A DNA stretch of 8,431 bases from Vicinamibacteria bacterium (GTDB taxonomy: Bacteria > Acidobacteriota > Vicinamibacteria > Fen-336 > JAGNNV01): assembly GCA_016650185.1 (NCBI GenBank), contig JAENWE010000517.1:1-8431 (forward strand). Reading direction: 5' to 3'. This document shows positions 1-6,749 of the stretch, piece by piece. Made by a program: the position numbers and the translations under genes. The notes beneath the pieces were generated by a model, which was given only the letters and a program-made list of their open reading frames with translations, ran no database searches and was not told the DNA's origin. Numbering within the stretch: the first letter of the stretch is position 1; the number at the start of each line of letters is the position of its first letter.

Positions 1-1434
1 AACGACGACCGCCTCCGCTTCGACCTCGACCAGATACTCGTCGCCGATCAGATCCGCTTGGACCAGCGTATTCGCGGGCATGATGTGGCGGAAACGCTCA
101 CCGTGCGCGCGCGCGACATCTTCCCAGTCGTCGACGTTGCGCACGAACACCCGCGTGCGCACCACGTCGTTGAGAGTGGCCCCGAGCGACAGCAGAGCCC
201 CTTCGATCTTGTCGACGATGAAATGGAACTGCGCTTTCGGATCGTTTCCGCCGATCGCGCGCTCGCCATGCGTCGCCGTGGTGCCCGAAATCCAGATCCG
301 ATCATCGAGGCGATGGCCGCGGGAGAAGCCGGCGAGAGGCTCCCAAGGTGTGTCGGAGAGAACGAGAGTGCGCCCGTTCAAGCCGGGTCTGACCGGGTAC
401 GGGGGTGGCATCTCCTCGAAGTGATGGCTCAGGTCTCCGGTGGCGGTGAGGTAGGGAGGCTTGCGGTATTCGTCCCCGCAATCGCCGGACAGCGGCCGCA
501 GGTACTTCTGACCGGTGGCCAGCGTTTTTCGGTCTTCCTCGTCGAGGGTCAGATCGAAAACGCGGAGCGTGTCTTCGATGTGCGCCGATTTTGAGAGACG
601 AGCGCCCACGATGACCGCGGCCACCGCCTGGTGGTCGAGCACCCACCGGGTGGCGACGGTCGCGATGGGAACGGCGTGCTTCGTGGCCACCTCGTCCAGC
701 CGGCGAAGGACCTGCTGCAGCGCGGCCCAGCCTCCCGCGGCCTTGATGAACCGGCCGTACTTCATCTGCGACCAGGTCTCAAGATGATTCCAGTCGGGCT
801 CCTCCTTTCCGATCCAGGCCCCGCTCAGAAAACCTCCAAGCAGAGTCCCGTAAGCGAGAAGCCGGACGTTGTGGGCGAGGCAGAAGTCGGAAAGGGGTCC
901 GGCGGCCCGGGAGTCGAGAACCGAGAATGACACCTGGTTCGAGACCAGGTCGATGCCGGTCTGGACCGCGATCCGCAGATGTGCGGCGTCGAAGTTGGTG
1001 ACTCCGAGATGTCTGATAAGCCCCTCACGCTTCAGGTCCTGAAGATGGACGAGCGCGTCGAGCCAGGAAGGATCAGCGAAATTCCAGGCGTGGAACTGAA
1101 GCAGGTCGAGGGCGCCGGTGCGAAGCCGGCTGAGCGACTTCTCCACCGCCCCGCGCGCATCCTCGCGGGTAATCGGTCCCGGCCGGGGCGTCCATTTGGT
1201 CAGCCGCTCCGCTCGTTCGCCGAAGATCCCGGCGATGTCCTCGGCCGAGCCGTAGTGATCGGCCATGTCGAAGGTGGTGAGGCCGGCATCCACGTAGGGG
1301 CTCATGGCCAGAGCGGCCTGGTCGATGTCGAATTCACGCCCGTCGCGCTCGAGGTCGGCGATCTGCCAGAGGCCGTTGATCACGCGCGAAACGGACAGAT
1401 CGTCGCCGAGCGGATAGCGGGGCGTGGAGGTCAT
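1..1434 (-). CDS. Aldo/keto reductase fused to a RidA (YjgF/UK114) domain; 3' end outside window
   Basis: Likely a cytoplasmic NAD(P)H-dependent carbonyl reductase joined to a Rid-family domain. The frame stays open from the ATG at 1434 to the left edge, 478 codons without a stop. Residues 1-312 are an AKR barrel: the DMADHYG motif and the tetrad Asp56, Tyr61, Lys80, His115 are all present, and a late VGAR motif (276-279) sits where the cofactor phosphate binds. A Pro-rich linker (about 313-360) follows. Residues 361-478 are RidA-like: ISGTTATHG (382-390), then RTRVFVRNVDDW and a final EYLVEVEAEAVVV. A RidA domain is about 120-130 residues, so the stop is probably only a few codons outside. 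The usual RidA arginine after Pro-Ala is Asn455. No good Shine-Dalgarno precedes the ATG. It begins 4 bases after the permease stop, which suggests translational coupling. Substrate unknown. Domain calls are firm; the biological role is not. Confidence 0.9.
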   Translation of the reverse strand, partial: MTSTPRYPLGDDLSVSRVINGLWQIADLERDGREFDIDQAALAMSPYVDAGLTTFDMADHYGSAEDIAGIFGERAERLTKWTPRPGPITREDARGAVEKSLSRLRTGALDLLQFHAWNFADPSWLDALVHLQDLKREGLIRHLGVTNFDAAHLRIAVQTGIDLVSNQVSFSVLDSRAAGPLSDFCLAHNVRLLAYGTLLGGFLSGAWIGKEEPDWNHLETWSQMKYGRFIKAAGGWAALQQVLRRLDEVATKHAVPIATVATRWVLDHQAVAAVIVGARLSKSAHIEDTLRVFDLTLDEEDRKTLATGQKYLRPLSGDCGDEYRKPPYLTATGDLSHHFEEMPPPYPVRPGLNGRTLVLSDTPWEPLAGFSRGHRLDDRIWISGTTATHGERAIGGNDPKAQFHFIVDKIEGALLSLGATLNDVVRTRVFVRNVDDWEDVARAHGERFRHIMPANTLVQADLIGDEYLVEVEAEAVVV

Positions 1435-1438
1435 GCCA

Positions 1439-2501
1439 TCACTCGGAGGGTAGGGCCTTGAAATGAGCGTTGAGATCGAAGCCCTGGCGCCTGAGCTGGC
1501 GCACATAGCTGAAGTAGATGAGCGAGGCCACGAACATGACGATGACCCAAACGGGGGTGGACCGCAAGGCCCAATGAGCCACCGGCGCCGCGAGATCCTT
1601 GGCGATGTGGACAACCAGAAAGCCCCCGAGCAGGAGCACGCCCAGCCCGGCCACCGGGATTTGTATCCGTCGCGACCGCAAGACCGTGATCCGTCGCGCG
1701 ATCTCGGGATTCGTTCCCGGCAGGGCGAGCACGGAAGCGCACATCAGAAGGAAATTGACCAACATCGAGGTGACGAGGATATCCACTCCCAGGAAAAAGT
1801 CGCTGGCCAGATGGCTGCCCAGGATTCCGATCGAGGCCATGATCCCGCTCAGCAGGAGGGCCACGTGCGGGGTGCCCCAGCGCGGATGCACGCGCGCGAC
1901 CACCCCGGGGAAGATGCCATCCTCCGCCCAGGCGAACATGAGGCGCGACACCGCCAGAAGCATCGCGGGGAGGTCGTTGGCGAGAGCCACCGCGGCGCCG
2001 GCCACGATGGCCACGGTCCAGCTCGCGGGCAGCAGCATGCCGAGGAGGCCGGGCGCGGTCACGTCATGCGTCATCGCCTGTTCGGCCACGTAAGCCCACG
2101 GCACCGCGTGGTACGTGGCCGCGGTGAAGAGCATGTAGAAGGCCCCCACGCTCATGACCGCCAGGCCGATGGCCAGAGGCAGATTGCGACCCGGGTTTTT
2201 CGCCTCGCCTCCGGCCTGGGCGATGGAGTCAAAGCCGATGAAGCTGGAGAAGAGAATGGAGGATGCGGCGAGGAATTTCGAAAGGTCGAAGGGCGCGTCG
2301 GGCGCTCCTTGAAACGACCGGCCCTCGCGCGCGGCCAGGGCGGCGGCGAAGTCGACCTGGGTGAAGGAGAACCCGGCGATGATCACGACGAAACCGGCGG
2401 CGAACATCAGGAGCATCAACGGAATCAGCGTCCGTTCATACGACTTGTAGTCCGCGCAGGTTCACTCCCACGAAGAACCAGAGGAAGGCGAGGGGATCAC
2501 G
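1439..2501 (-). pseudogene. APC-family amino-acid permease, 5'-truncated and frameshifted remnant
   Basis: This is the C-terminal two-thirds of an APC-superfamily amino-acid/polyamine transporter. From 2464 to the stop at 1439 one frame is open. It shows about eight membrane segments, the TM6 loop FIGFDSIAQAGGEAKNPGRN and the TM8 region SRLMFAWAEDGIFP, both typical of APC permeases. Family members have 12 segments and about 450-500 residues. Here TM1-TM4, including the substrate-binding TM1, are absent. The end of TM4 (LAFLWFFVGVNLRGLQ) can be read at 2455-2501 but in another frame, with a one-base slip near 2440-2450 before SYERTLIPLM. The first usable starts are TTG 2419 and ATG 2416, with no clear ribosome binding site. 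The sequence before 2501 is the 3' end of the propeller gene. As written it is probably non-functional. A misassembly or sequencing error that hides an intact gene is the main alternative. A minimal coding call would be 1439-2419. Confidence 0.8.
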
Positions 2502-5500
2502 ATGGCGGGTTGGGTGGCTTTGCTCAGGGTTGCGATATCCCCGGCGACGAGCGCCATCCACTCTTTGTCGAGCGCATCCATCTCGGCCTTGTAGGTGGCG
2601 AATACTTCGAGCATGCCCTGCGTGGGCACACCGTCGTTCTCGACCACGAACGAGTAGAGAGGCGAGATGCGAGAGTACAGCTTCGCCCCGCCCTTGAAGG
2701 CGAGGATGTCGTAGGTCACCTCGGCCGTGGGATTGTGCAGCTTCTCCTCGAGGGCGGCCAGTTTGGGCAGGAGGCTGTCCGCCATCTTGATCCAATCCGC
2801 CGCCGCCGGGTCCGCCTGGACCAGTTCTTTGCGCGCCGAAACCTGGGTGCGGACCGCGCGGATCCCTTCGACCATCTTCGTCAGTCGCGTGACCTCATGG
2901 CGAAGCGACAAGGAGAGGCTGAGCTGGTCTTCGTAGTCCGAAGCGCTCATGGCCACCCGCGGATCGGCCGAGACCACCAGAGGCTGCACATAGGTCTTCC
3001 CATCGACGTTGAGGCGCGCCGAGTAGGTCCCCGGGGACGCGAGAGGTCCCTCTCCCGGGTCGCCCAGATCGATCTTCGCCTTCCAGATCTTGCGGGCTCC
3101 CTCGTACCGGAAGTCCCAGAAGGCCCGCTGGACTCCGGCGTCGTTCTTGAGATCGGCCTCCACGTCCTCCTCCCGGCCCTCGTCCGGGTCATCGATTGGC
3201 CAGGGCTGCGGTTCGGGCATGCTGCTCAGGGTCCGGACCACGCCGCCCGTGGCGTCGAGAATCTCGATCGTGACCTCCTTCTCGGACTTCGCCTTCAGGA
3301 AGTATTCGATCATCGCCGCGGCAGGCGGGTTCTGGCCCTTGGCGCCGTAGTCGTGGAAATTGCCCGAGTAGCGCCAGCGGGTCGAAGGGGTCACCGGGAA
3401 GAGATGGGCGTTAGCGGTCTTCGTTTCCGGCTTCCATTCGCGCAACGAGGCAAGGTTGTCGAGGATCCAGATCGAACGACCGTTGGTGCCGACCACCAGG
3501 TCGTTTTCCTGCACGCGCAGGTCGCTTACGGCGACAGTGGGGAGGTTCAGCTTGAGCGGCTCCCAGGTGGCGCCGTCGTCGCGCGAGAAGATCACCCCGC
3601 GCTCGGTTCCAACATAGAGCATGCCGCGCTTCTTCGGATCCTCGCGGACGGCGTGGAGATACACGTCCTGCTTCATCGCGGTGGAGAGAGTCTTCCAGGT
3701 CCTCCCGTAGTCGGTGGTCTTGAAGAGGTAGGGCTTCATGTCGTCGAGACGGTGCGCGTCCACGACCACATAGGCGGCGCCCGCATCGAAGGGGGACGCC
3801 TCGATGAGCGACACGGTGGCGAAGTCCGTGAACTTCGGCATGTTCGCGGTGACATTGGTCCAGGTTTTCCCCGCGTCCTGGGTCACCTGGACGAGGCCGT
3901 CGTCCGAGCCCGACCAGATCACGCCGGCCATCACCTTCGACTCGGCGAGAGCGAACACGGTGCCGAAGTATTCGACTCCGGTGTTGTCGCCGGTGATCGG
4001 ACCGCCCGCCCACTGCTGCTTGGTCTTGTCGTTGCGGGTCAGGTCACCGCTGATGGCCGCCCAGGTCTGGCCGCCGTCGCGCGTCTTGAAGACGACTTCC
4101 GCCGCGTGGTACACGGTCTTCGGGTCGTGGGGCGAGACCAGGATGGGCGCCGTCCACTGGAATCGGTGGTTCAGATCGACGGGGCCGTGGCCCGAGCCGT
4201 TCTCCGGGTAGGCGGATGTTTTTCGAGCCTGGCCGGTCTTGCGATCGAACCGGGTGAAGATGCCGAGGTACTCGCCGGCATAGACGATGTCGGGATTGCC
4301 AGGCTCCGACTGAGTGTGGCCGGCCTCGCCACCGCCCACGTCCAGCCATTCGCCCGCCCCAATGCCTCGGTTCTTGAGGCTGTTCGAGGGTCCGGATGCC
4401 GTGCCCATGTCCTGCATGGCGCCGTGCACCCGATAGGGAACGGAGGTGTCGGTGGCCACATGGTAGAACTGCGCGATCGGCAACTCGGGCGTCAGCCAGC
4501 TCTTGCCGCCGTCGGTGGAGACAGACACTCCGCCGTCGTGCGCAGTGATCATGCGGGAGGAGTTCTTGGGGTCGATCCACGCGTCATGAAGATCGCCGTG
4601 GTGCGCCTGCACGCTCTGGACGGTCTTGCCTCCGTCGATAGTGCGGACCAGAGAGACCTGGGGAAACCAGACGATATCTGCGTTCGTCGGATCGATGGTC
4701 AGAGTCGAGTAGTACCAGGCGCGCTGCCGGAGAGACCGGTGCGCGTTCGCCAGAGTGAATGATTTGCCGCCATCGTCCGATCGGTACAGCCCGCCCTTCT
4801 CGGCTTCGATGAGCGCGTAGACGCGCTGTCCATCGGACGGCGCGACCGCGCAACCGATCTTGCCCTTGATCCCCTCCGGTATTCCCTCGTCCTTGCCCAG
4901 TTCCTTCCAGGTGTCTCCGCCGTCCTTGGAGGCGAAAAGACCGCTGCCGGGGCCGCCGCTCACCAGATCCCACGGCTTGCGCCGCGCCTGCCAGAGGCCG
5001 GCGAAGAGGACCCGGGGGTTGTTCGGGTCCATGCACACATCGGAGGCGCCCGTCTCCGCATCCTTCTTCAGAACCTGCTGCCAGGTCTTGCCGCCATCCG
5101 CAGTGCGATAGACGCCGCGCTCAGGATTCGGTCCAAAGGCGTGACCAAGAACCGCCGCGTAGGCGAGGTCAGGGTTCTTCGGATGCACGATCAGGGTACC
5201 GATCTGGCCCTCCTGCTTCCAGATGTGGGTCCAGGTCTTGCCGGCGTCGGTCGACTTGTAGATGCCGTTGCCCGCCGCGACGTTGCCCCGGATGTTCGCC
5301 TCCCCGGAACCCACATAGACGACATTGGGATCGGAAGGGGCGACGGCGATGGATCCGATAGACGATATGTCCATGTCGTCGAAGATCGGCTTCCACTTGA
5401 CGCCGCCGTCCGTCGACTTCCAAACGCCTCCGGAGGCGGTCGAAACGTAGTACGTGAACGGATCGCCCGCGATCCCCTGCACCCGGGAGGCGCGCCCGCC

Positions 5501-5632
5501 CACGAAGGGACCGACCAGCCGGAACTTCAGGCCCGGGAAGTCGAGAGGGGGCTTTTTGGCCTCGCCGGCCCGGGCCGCCACGGAGAGGGCAAGAAGAGAG
5601 AGGGCGATTAGGAAACGAGAGGGTGGTAGCAA
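2462..5632 (-). CDS. Exported Asp-box (BNR/VPS10-sortilin-like) beta-propeller protein
   Basis: 1056 residues. Such proteins are often named glycosyl hydrolase or VPS10-domain protein, but no enzyme activity is established for this type. Residues 4-22 form a hydrophobic signal peptide ending in AARA. From 35 to about 735 lies a propeller region with eleven Asp-boxes (S/T-x-D-x-G-x-T-W) at 72, 126, 176, 235, 284, 330, 371, 516, 583, 638 and 682. It ends in GTNGRSIWILDN (716-726), a common closing motif of the family. Residues 780-890 look like a beta-sandwich. Residues 900-1040 are helical, with SPLYSFV (990-996) near the end. The start is TTG at 5632, chosen because AGGAGG lies 5 bases upstream and the signal peptide begins there. 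The last residues (PSPSSGSSWE) look unlike a family end, because here the frame runs into permease DNA. It is probably periplasmic or surface-bound. It is the first gene of the leftward block. Confidence 0.9.
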   Translation of the reverse strand: MLPPSRFLIALSLLALSVAARAGEAKKPPLDFPGLKFRLVGPFVGGRASRVQGIAGDPFTYYVSTASGGVWKSTDGGVKWKPIFDDMDISSIGSIAVAPSDPNVVYVGSGEANIRGNVAAGNGIYKSTDAGKTWTHIWKQEGQIGTLIVHPKNPDLAYAAVLGHAFGPNPERGVYRTADGGKTWQQVLKKDAETGASDVCMDPNNPRVLFAGLWQARRKPWDLVSGGPGSGLFASKDGGDTWKELGKDEGIPEGIKGKIGCAVAPSDGQRVYALIEAEKGGLYRSDDGGKSFTLANAHRSLRQRAWYYSTLTIDPTNADIVWFPQVSLVRTIDGGKTVQSVQAHHGDLHDAWIDPKNSSRMITAHDGGVSVSTDGGKSWLTPELPIAQFYHVATDTSVPYRVHGAMQDMGTASGPSNSLKNRGIGAGEWLDVGGGEAGHTQSEPGNPDIVYAGEYLGIFTRFDRKTGQARKTSAYPENGSGHGPVDLNHRFQWTAPILVSPHDPKTVYHAAEVVFKTRDGGQTWAAISGDLTRNDKTKQQWAGGPITGDNTGVEYFGTVFALAESKVMAGVIWSGSDDGLVQVTQDAGKTWTNVTANMPKFTDFATVSLIEASPFDAGAAYVVVDAHRLDDMKPYLFKTTDYGRTWKTLSTAMKQDVYLHAVREDPKKRGMLYVGTERGVIFSRDDGATWEPLKLNLPTVAVSDLRVQENDLVVGTNGRSIWILDNLASLREWKPETKTANAHLFPVTPSTRWRYSGNFHDYGAKGQNPPAAAMIEYFLKAKSEKEVTIEILDATGGVVRTLSSMPEPQPWPIDDPDEGREEDVEADLKNDAGVQRAFWDFRYEGARKIWKAKIDLGDPGEGPLASPGTYSARLNVDGKTYVQPLVVSADPRVAMSASDYEDQLSLSLSLRHEVTRLTKMVEGIRAVRTQVSARKELVQADPAAADWIKMADSLLPKLAALEEKLHNPTAEVTYDILAFKGGAKLYSRISPLYSFVVENDGVPTQGMLEVFATYKAEMDALDKEWMALVAGDIATLSKATQPAIVIPSPSSGSSWE
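3563..5419 (-). repeat. Eleven Asp-box repeats within the propeller gene
   Basis: The DNA on the plus strand shows a recurring phrase close to gtcttgccgccgtc, for example near 4500, 4623, 5087 and 5235. Each copy encodes the DGGKTW turn of an Asp-box. The copies are diverged and spaced unevenly at 45-65 codons, with a longer gap between residues 380 and 515. They are protein-structural repeats, not a mobile or tandem DNA repeat. Confidence 0.85.
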
Positions 5633-5637
5633 GGGTT

Positions 5638-5643
5638 CCTCCT
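5638..5643 (-). promoter_or_regulatory. Strong ribosome binding site that fixes a TTG start
   Basis: AGGAGG on the minus strand, 5 bases before TTG 5632. It supports the unusual TTG start of the propeller gene, since no ATG lies at a sensible place ahead of the signal peptide. Confidence 0.75.
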
Positions 5644-5656
5644 GGGGATGGGAGGG

Positions 5657-5685
5657 ATCCTAGCTGGACCCGCAACCCAAATGAA
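5657..5685 (-). promoter_or_regulatory. Possible sigma70-type promoter for the propeller gene
   Basis: On the minus strand TTCATT (5685-5680) and TAGGAT (5662-5657, four of six bases matching consensus) are separated by 17 bases. Transcription would start near 5650, giving a leader of about 18 bases that contains the AGGAGG site. The -35 box is weak (three of six), so this is a pattern match, not a demonstrated promoter. Confidence 0.4.
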
Positions 5686-5698
5686 GCGTTGTGGCCGT

Positions 5699-5727
5699 TT
5701 GACCCGCGAGTCTGGACAGGCTAGTTT
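5699..5727 (+). promoter_or_regulatory. Possible sigma70-type promoter for the FxLYD/M48 gene
   Basis: TTGACC (5699-5704, five of six bases) and TAGTTT (5722-5727, three of six) are separated by 17 bases. Transcription would start near 5734, only about 4 bases before ATG 5738. There is no Shine-Dalgarno before this ATG, so the transcript would be leaderless or nearly so. This promoter is back-to-back with the leftward one, and the two do not overlap. Confidence 0.4.
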
Positions 5728-5736
5728 CCCTGAAAC
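5724..5736. repeat. Perfect 13-base inverted repeat GTTTC-CCT-GAAAC at the gene start
   Basis: GTTTC (5724-5728) and GAAAC (5732-5736) are exact inverted copies around CCT. The repeat overlaps the end of the proposed -10 box and the expected transcription start, 1 base before ATG 5738. It could be a small operator or a 5' hairpin, or it may be chance given its short length. Confidence 0.35.
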
Positions 5737-5737
5737 C

Positions 5738-6346
5738 ATGCGCTACGCCCTCGCCGGTCCTGGATGTCTCCTGTCCTTTGTTCTGCTCTCTCCGGTGGTC
5801 GCCCCAGCGGGCGACAAGATCACGTATGCCACCCGGGTGGACCGGAAGAACGATGTCTACGTCGATGTCGAGAACACAAGCCGGTCCGGAATTCGGGTCA
5901 CGTCGGTGGTGGTCGTCTTCTACGACAAGAGAAAGACACTCTTGGAGAAGAACACCATCGAATGTGACTCCGACTGCCTGGTGGACGGGAACGATGCCGA
6001 GTCCTTCGGGCCCATTGAGGGCCCGCGGGGTTGGGACACCGTCAAGGTCACCAAGGTTTACTACGAGGACGACACGCAGGAAGAAGCGAACGAGGAGACT
6101 GACAGGGGCGCGACTTCCGCATCTACGTGGTCGAGAACGAGGAATGGAACGCGATGGCCGCGCCCAACGACTCGATGTACGTTTTCACCGGCCTGCTGGA
6201 GGACCTCGATGACGACGAGGTCGCGATCGTCCTTGGCCACGAACTCGCGCATGCCACCCACGAGCACTCACGGAAGAGCTTCAAGAAGACCATGCTCATT
6301 CAGCTCGCCGCCCTGGGCGTCGCCGCGATCGCCGAGGAGACGGTGA
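5738..6346 (+). CDS. Exported FxLYD-like beta-sandwich protein; reading frame runs on out of phase into M48 DNA
   Basis: ATG 5738 is chosen because a hydrophobic signal peptide (about residues 3-24, ending VAPAG) starts there; ATG 5648 is in frame but would bury it. Residues 25-108 resemble a single FxLYD-type immunoglobulin-like domain: alternating strands, NTSRSGIRV, VVVVFYDKRK and a Cys pair in ECDSDC (81-86) that could form a disulfide. An acidic stretch follows (YYEDDTQEEANEETD, about 109-123). From about residue 124 (near 6105) the frame no longer makes sense, being Arg/Ser/Thr-rich, and the real coding signal continues in another frame as an M48 peptidase. Either this is a separate small envelope protein whose stop has been lost, or it is the N-terminal domain of one larger protein with a one-base error. 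FxLYD domains are known mainly from exported proteins; the function here is unknown. Confidence 0.6.
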   Translation: MRYALAGPGCLLSFVLLSPVVAPAGDKITYATRVDRKNDVYVDVENTSRSGIRVTSVVVVFYDKRKTLLEKNTIECDSDCLVDGNDAESFGPIEGPRGWDTVKVTKVYYEDDTQEEANEETDRGATSASTWSRTRNGTRWPRPTTRCTFSPACWRTSMTTRSRSSLATNSRMPPTSTHGRASRRPCSFSSPPWASPRSPRRR

Positions 6347-6633
6347 AGGACAAGGACAAACGCGCGGTTCTCCAGATCGCGGCGGTTCTGGGCGCCACCG
6401 CCTGGACAAACGGGTACGGGCGCTCACACGAGGACCAAGCCGATCGAGTCGGCCTTCGCTACGCCAATGAGGGAGGTTTCGACGTCCGCAAGGGTCCCGG
6501 GCTGTGGAACCGGTTTGCCGACAAGTACGGCGACTCGCCGAAGGTCCTCAACTTCTTCTTCGGAGACCATTCGGTGGCTCAGGATCGGGCGCGCAATCTG
6601 ACCCGCGAACTGGCGCTCAACTACCGCCGCTGA
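6127..6633 (+). CDS. M48-family zinc metallopeptidase domain, N-terminal part missing or in another frame
   Basis: Numbered from GTG 6127, the zinc motif HELAH is at residues 38-42 (6238-6252) and the third ligand is Glu102 in EDQAD (6430). EWNAMAAPN just upstream of HELAH matches the conserved substrate-side strand of M48 enzymes, and two hydrophobic stretches lie at 53-68 and 85-97. All catalytic residues are therefore present. Recognisable peptidase sequence begins earlier, at GRDFRIYVVEN (from 6106), just after an in-frame stop at 6100-6102. The start at GTG 6127 is thus only formal, with no ribosome binding site. Usual M48 domains have about 60-100 more residues before this point. Reading back one base at the G run 6105-6108 would join this frame to the FxLYD frame and give a protein of about 298 residues. 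M48 enzymes of this kind are commonly exported and act in envelope protein quality control; here that would need the upstream signal peptide. Confidence 0.75.
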   Translation: MVENEEWNAMAAPNDSMYVFTGLLEDLDDDEVAIVLGHELAHATHEHSRKSFKKTMLIQLAALGVAAIAEETVKDKDKRAVLQIAAVLGATAWTNGYGRSHEDQADRVGLRYANEGGFDVRKGPGLWNRFADKYGDSPKVLNFFFGDHSVAQDRARNLTRELALNYRR

Positions 6634-6749
6634 TCAGCGCGCGGCGCGCAAGGGGGGGCCTCCAAGCGGCCAATATCCCTGCGCGGGAGCGGCTACCGAT
6701 CGGCACGGGCAGGTCGGGCCTCGACCGCCTCGCAGGTCCGCGCCCCAGA
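6634..6749. terminator. Convergent intergenic gap with weak hairpins
   Basis: This gap of 116 bases lies between the ends of the M48 and lipase genes. GCGCG-CGG-CGCGC (6637-6649) and GGTCG-GGCCT-CGACC (6712-6726) can each fold into a 5-bp stem. Neither is followed by a T run on either strand, so neither is a textbook intrinsic terminator. They may act as end signals for the two converging transcripts. Confidence 0.3.

Noticed and set aside
58..1461. Plus-strand open frames opposite the AKR-RidA gene
   Set aside because: They are low-complexity antisense products. The minus strand has a continuous frame with all AKR catalytic residues.
2436..2795. A 119-codon minus-strand frame ending LAFLWFFVGVNLRGLQVV
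   Set aside because: Only its last 20 or so codons are meaningful (the permease TM4 remnant). The rest is the propeller gene read out of frame, so it is not a separate gene.
1463..4762. A 1099-codon open frame on the plus strand, opposite the propeller and permease genes
   Set aside because: Its product is rich in Arg, Gly, His and Asp with no domain or hydrophobic pattern. The minus strand here encodes recognisable families, and GC-rich third positions commonly leave long open antisense frames. It is a shadow.
3563..5419. Possible tandem DNA repeat or CRISPR-like array from the recurring phrase gtcttgccgccgtc
   Set aside because: Spacing is irregular, the copies diverge and all are in frame. 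They encode Asp-box turns of a propeller.
6098..6110. Programmed -1 frameshift between the FxLYD-like and M48 frames
   Set aside because: AGGGGC is not a recognised slippery heptamer, and no convincing stem-loop or pseudoknot follows at the right distance. A one-base error or mutation in the G run is simpler.
6637..6726. Intrinsic terminators between the convergent genes
   Set aside because: The stems are only 5 bp and no T run follows on either strand. They are kept only as a low-confidence note.
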